Assembly: GCA_002335385.1 (NCBI GenBank)
Contig: DCVK01000015.1
Span: 1-64,000, forward strand
Length of the DNA stretch: 64,000 nucleotides
Direction: 5' to 3'
DNA from: Candidatus Aminicenantes bacterium UBA2190
Lineage (GTDB): Bacteria > Acidobacteriota > Aminicenantia > UBA2199
In this document: one piece after another, positions 64,000 through 64,000 of the stretch
How the letters are laid out: each line of letters opens with the position of its first letter
Numbering within the stretch: position 1 is the first letter of the stretch
Translations under genes and position numbers: made by a program
The notes under the pieces: model-generated
What the model was told of the DNA's origin: nothing
Seen by the model: the letters and a program-made list of their open reading frames with translations, nothing else
The model's database searches: none

Positions 64000-64000
64000 T

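Overview
The window reads as a G+C-rich chromosomal segment of a Gram-negative bacterium. Signs are outer-membrane beta-barrel proteins with C-terminal Phe, many lipoprotein signal peptides, a PilT-type ATPase beside an MglA-type GTPase, a DUF5916/CBM9 barrel protein, a sigma-54 activator, and secreted proteins built from Kre9/KNH1-like, BACON, carboxypeptidase-regulatory and GloVer repeats. This mix is most reminiscent of the Acidobacteriota/Aminicenantes side of the tree. That is inference: there is no rRNA or other decisive marker here. I see no CRISPR array, transposase or prophage.

Layout. 1-5.7 kb: the 3' end of a pilT-like gene converges on a tightly packed minus-strand operon mglA > mltD-like > yifB > rhodanese > MauE/DoxX. 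5.7-9.8 kb: an octamer repeat array, then an operon of a TPR lipoprotein, a second lipoprotein and a 951-aa protease/propeller/barrel fusion. 10.1 kb: initiator tRNA with a strong promoter and a 49-bp direct repeat of its 3' end. 10.6-13.9 kb: a secreted repeat protein, a membrane protein and a YcaQ-type glycosylase. 14.1-23.1 kb: a GloVer-repeat protein and a 1728-aa secreted caspase-like mosaic protein, divergent from an FHA/sigma-54 activator. The intervening region carries a sigma-54 promoter and a 23-bp palindrome at enhancer distance. 23.2-26.5 kb: DUF3795 gene and an HTH/MDR/MDR operon. 26.7-30.5 kb: a gene relic and an overlapping radical SAM / membrane / hydrolase-like / GMC oxidoreductase operon. 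30.7-47 kb: mostly single genes (YyaL-type, hydrolases, GreA, CPBP protease, PNPOx-like, cupin, GT39, LURP-one-like), separated by REP-like fragments. 47-49 kb: BlaI/M56 pair with tandem operators inside a leaderless-type promoter. 49-53.4 kb: secreted or lipoprotein singletons. 54-58.9 kb: a 1637-aa mosaic surface protein whose last ~500 residues are a close paralogue of the caspase protein's C-terminus. 59.4-64 kb: DUF5916 barrel protein and a partial ComEC.

Two themes stand out. The first is a set of giant secreted mosaic proteins sharing interchangeable modules, one of them wired to a dedicated sigma-54 regulator. The second is a set of degenerate period-7 (once period-8) tandem arrays, each with its own unit sequence, lying mostly just downstream of genes.
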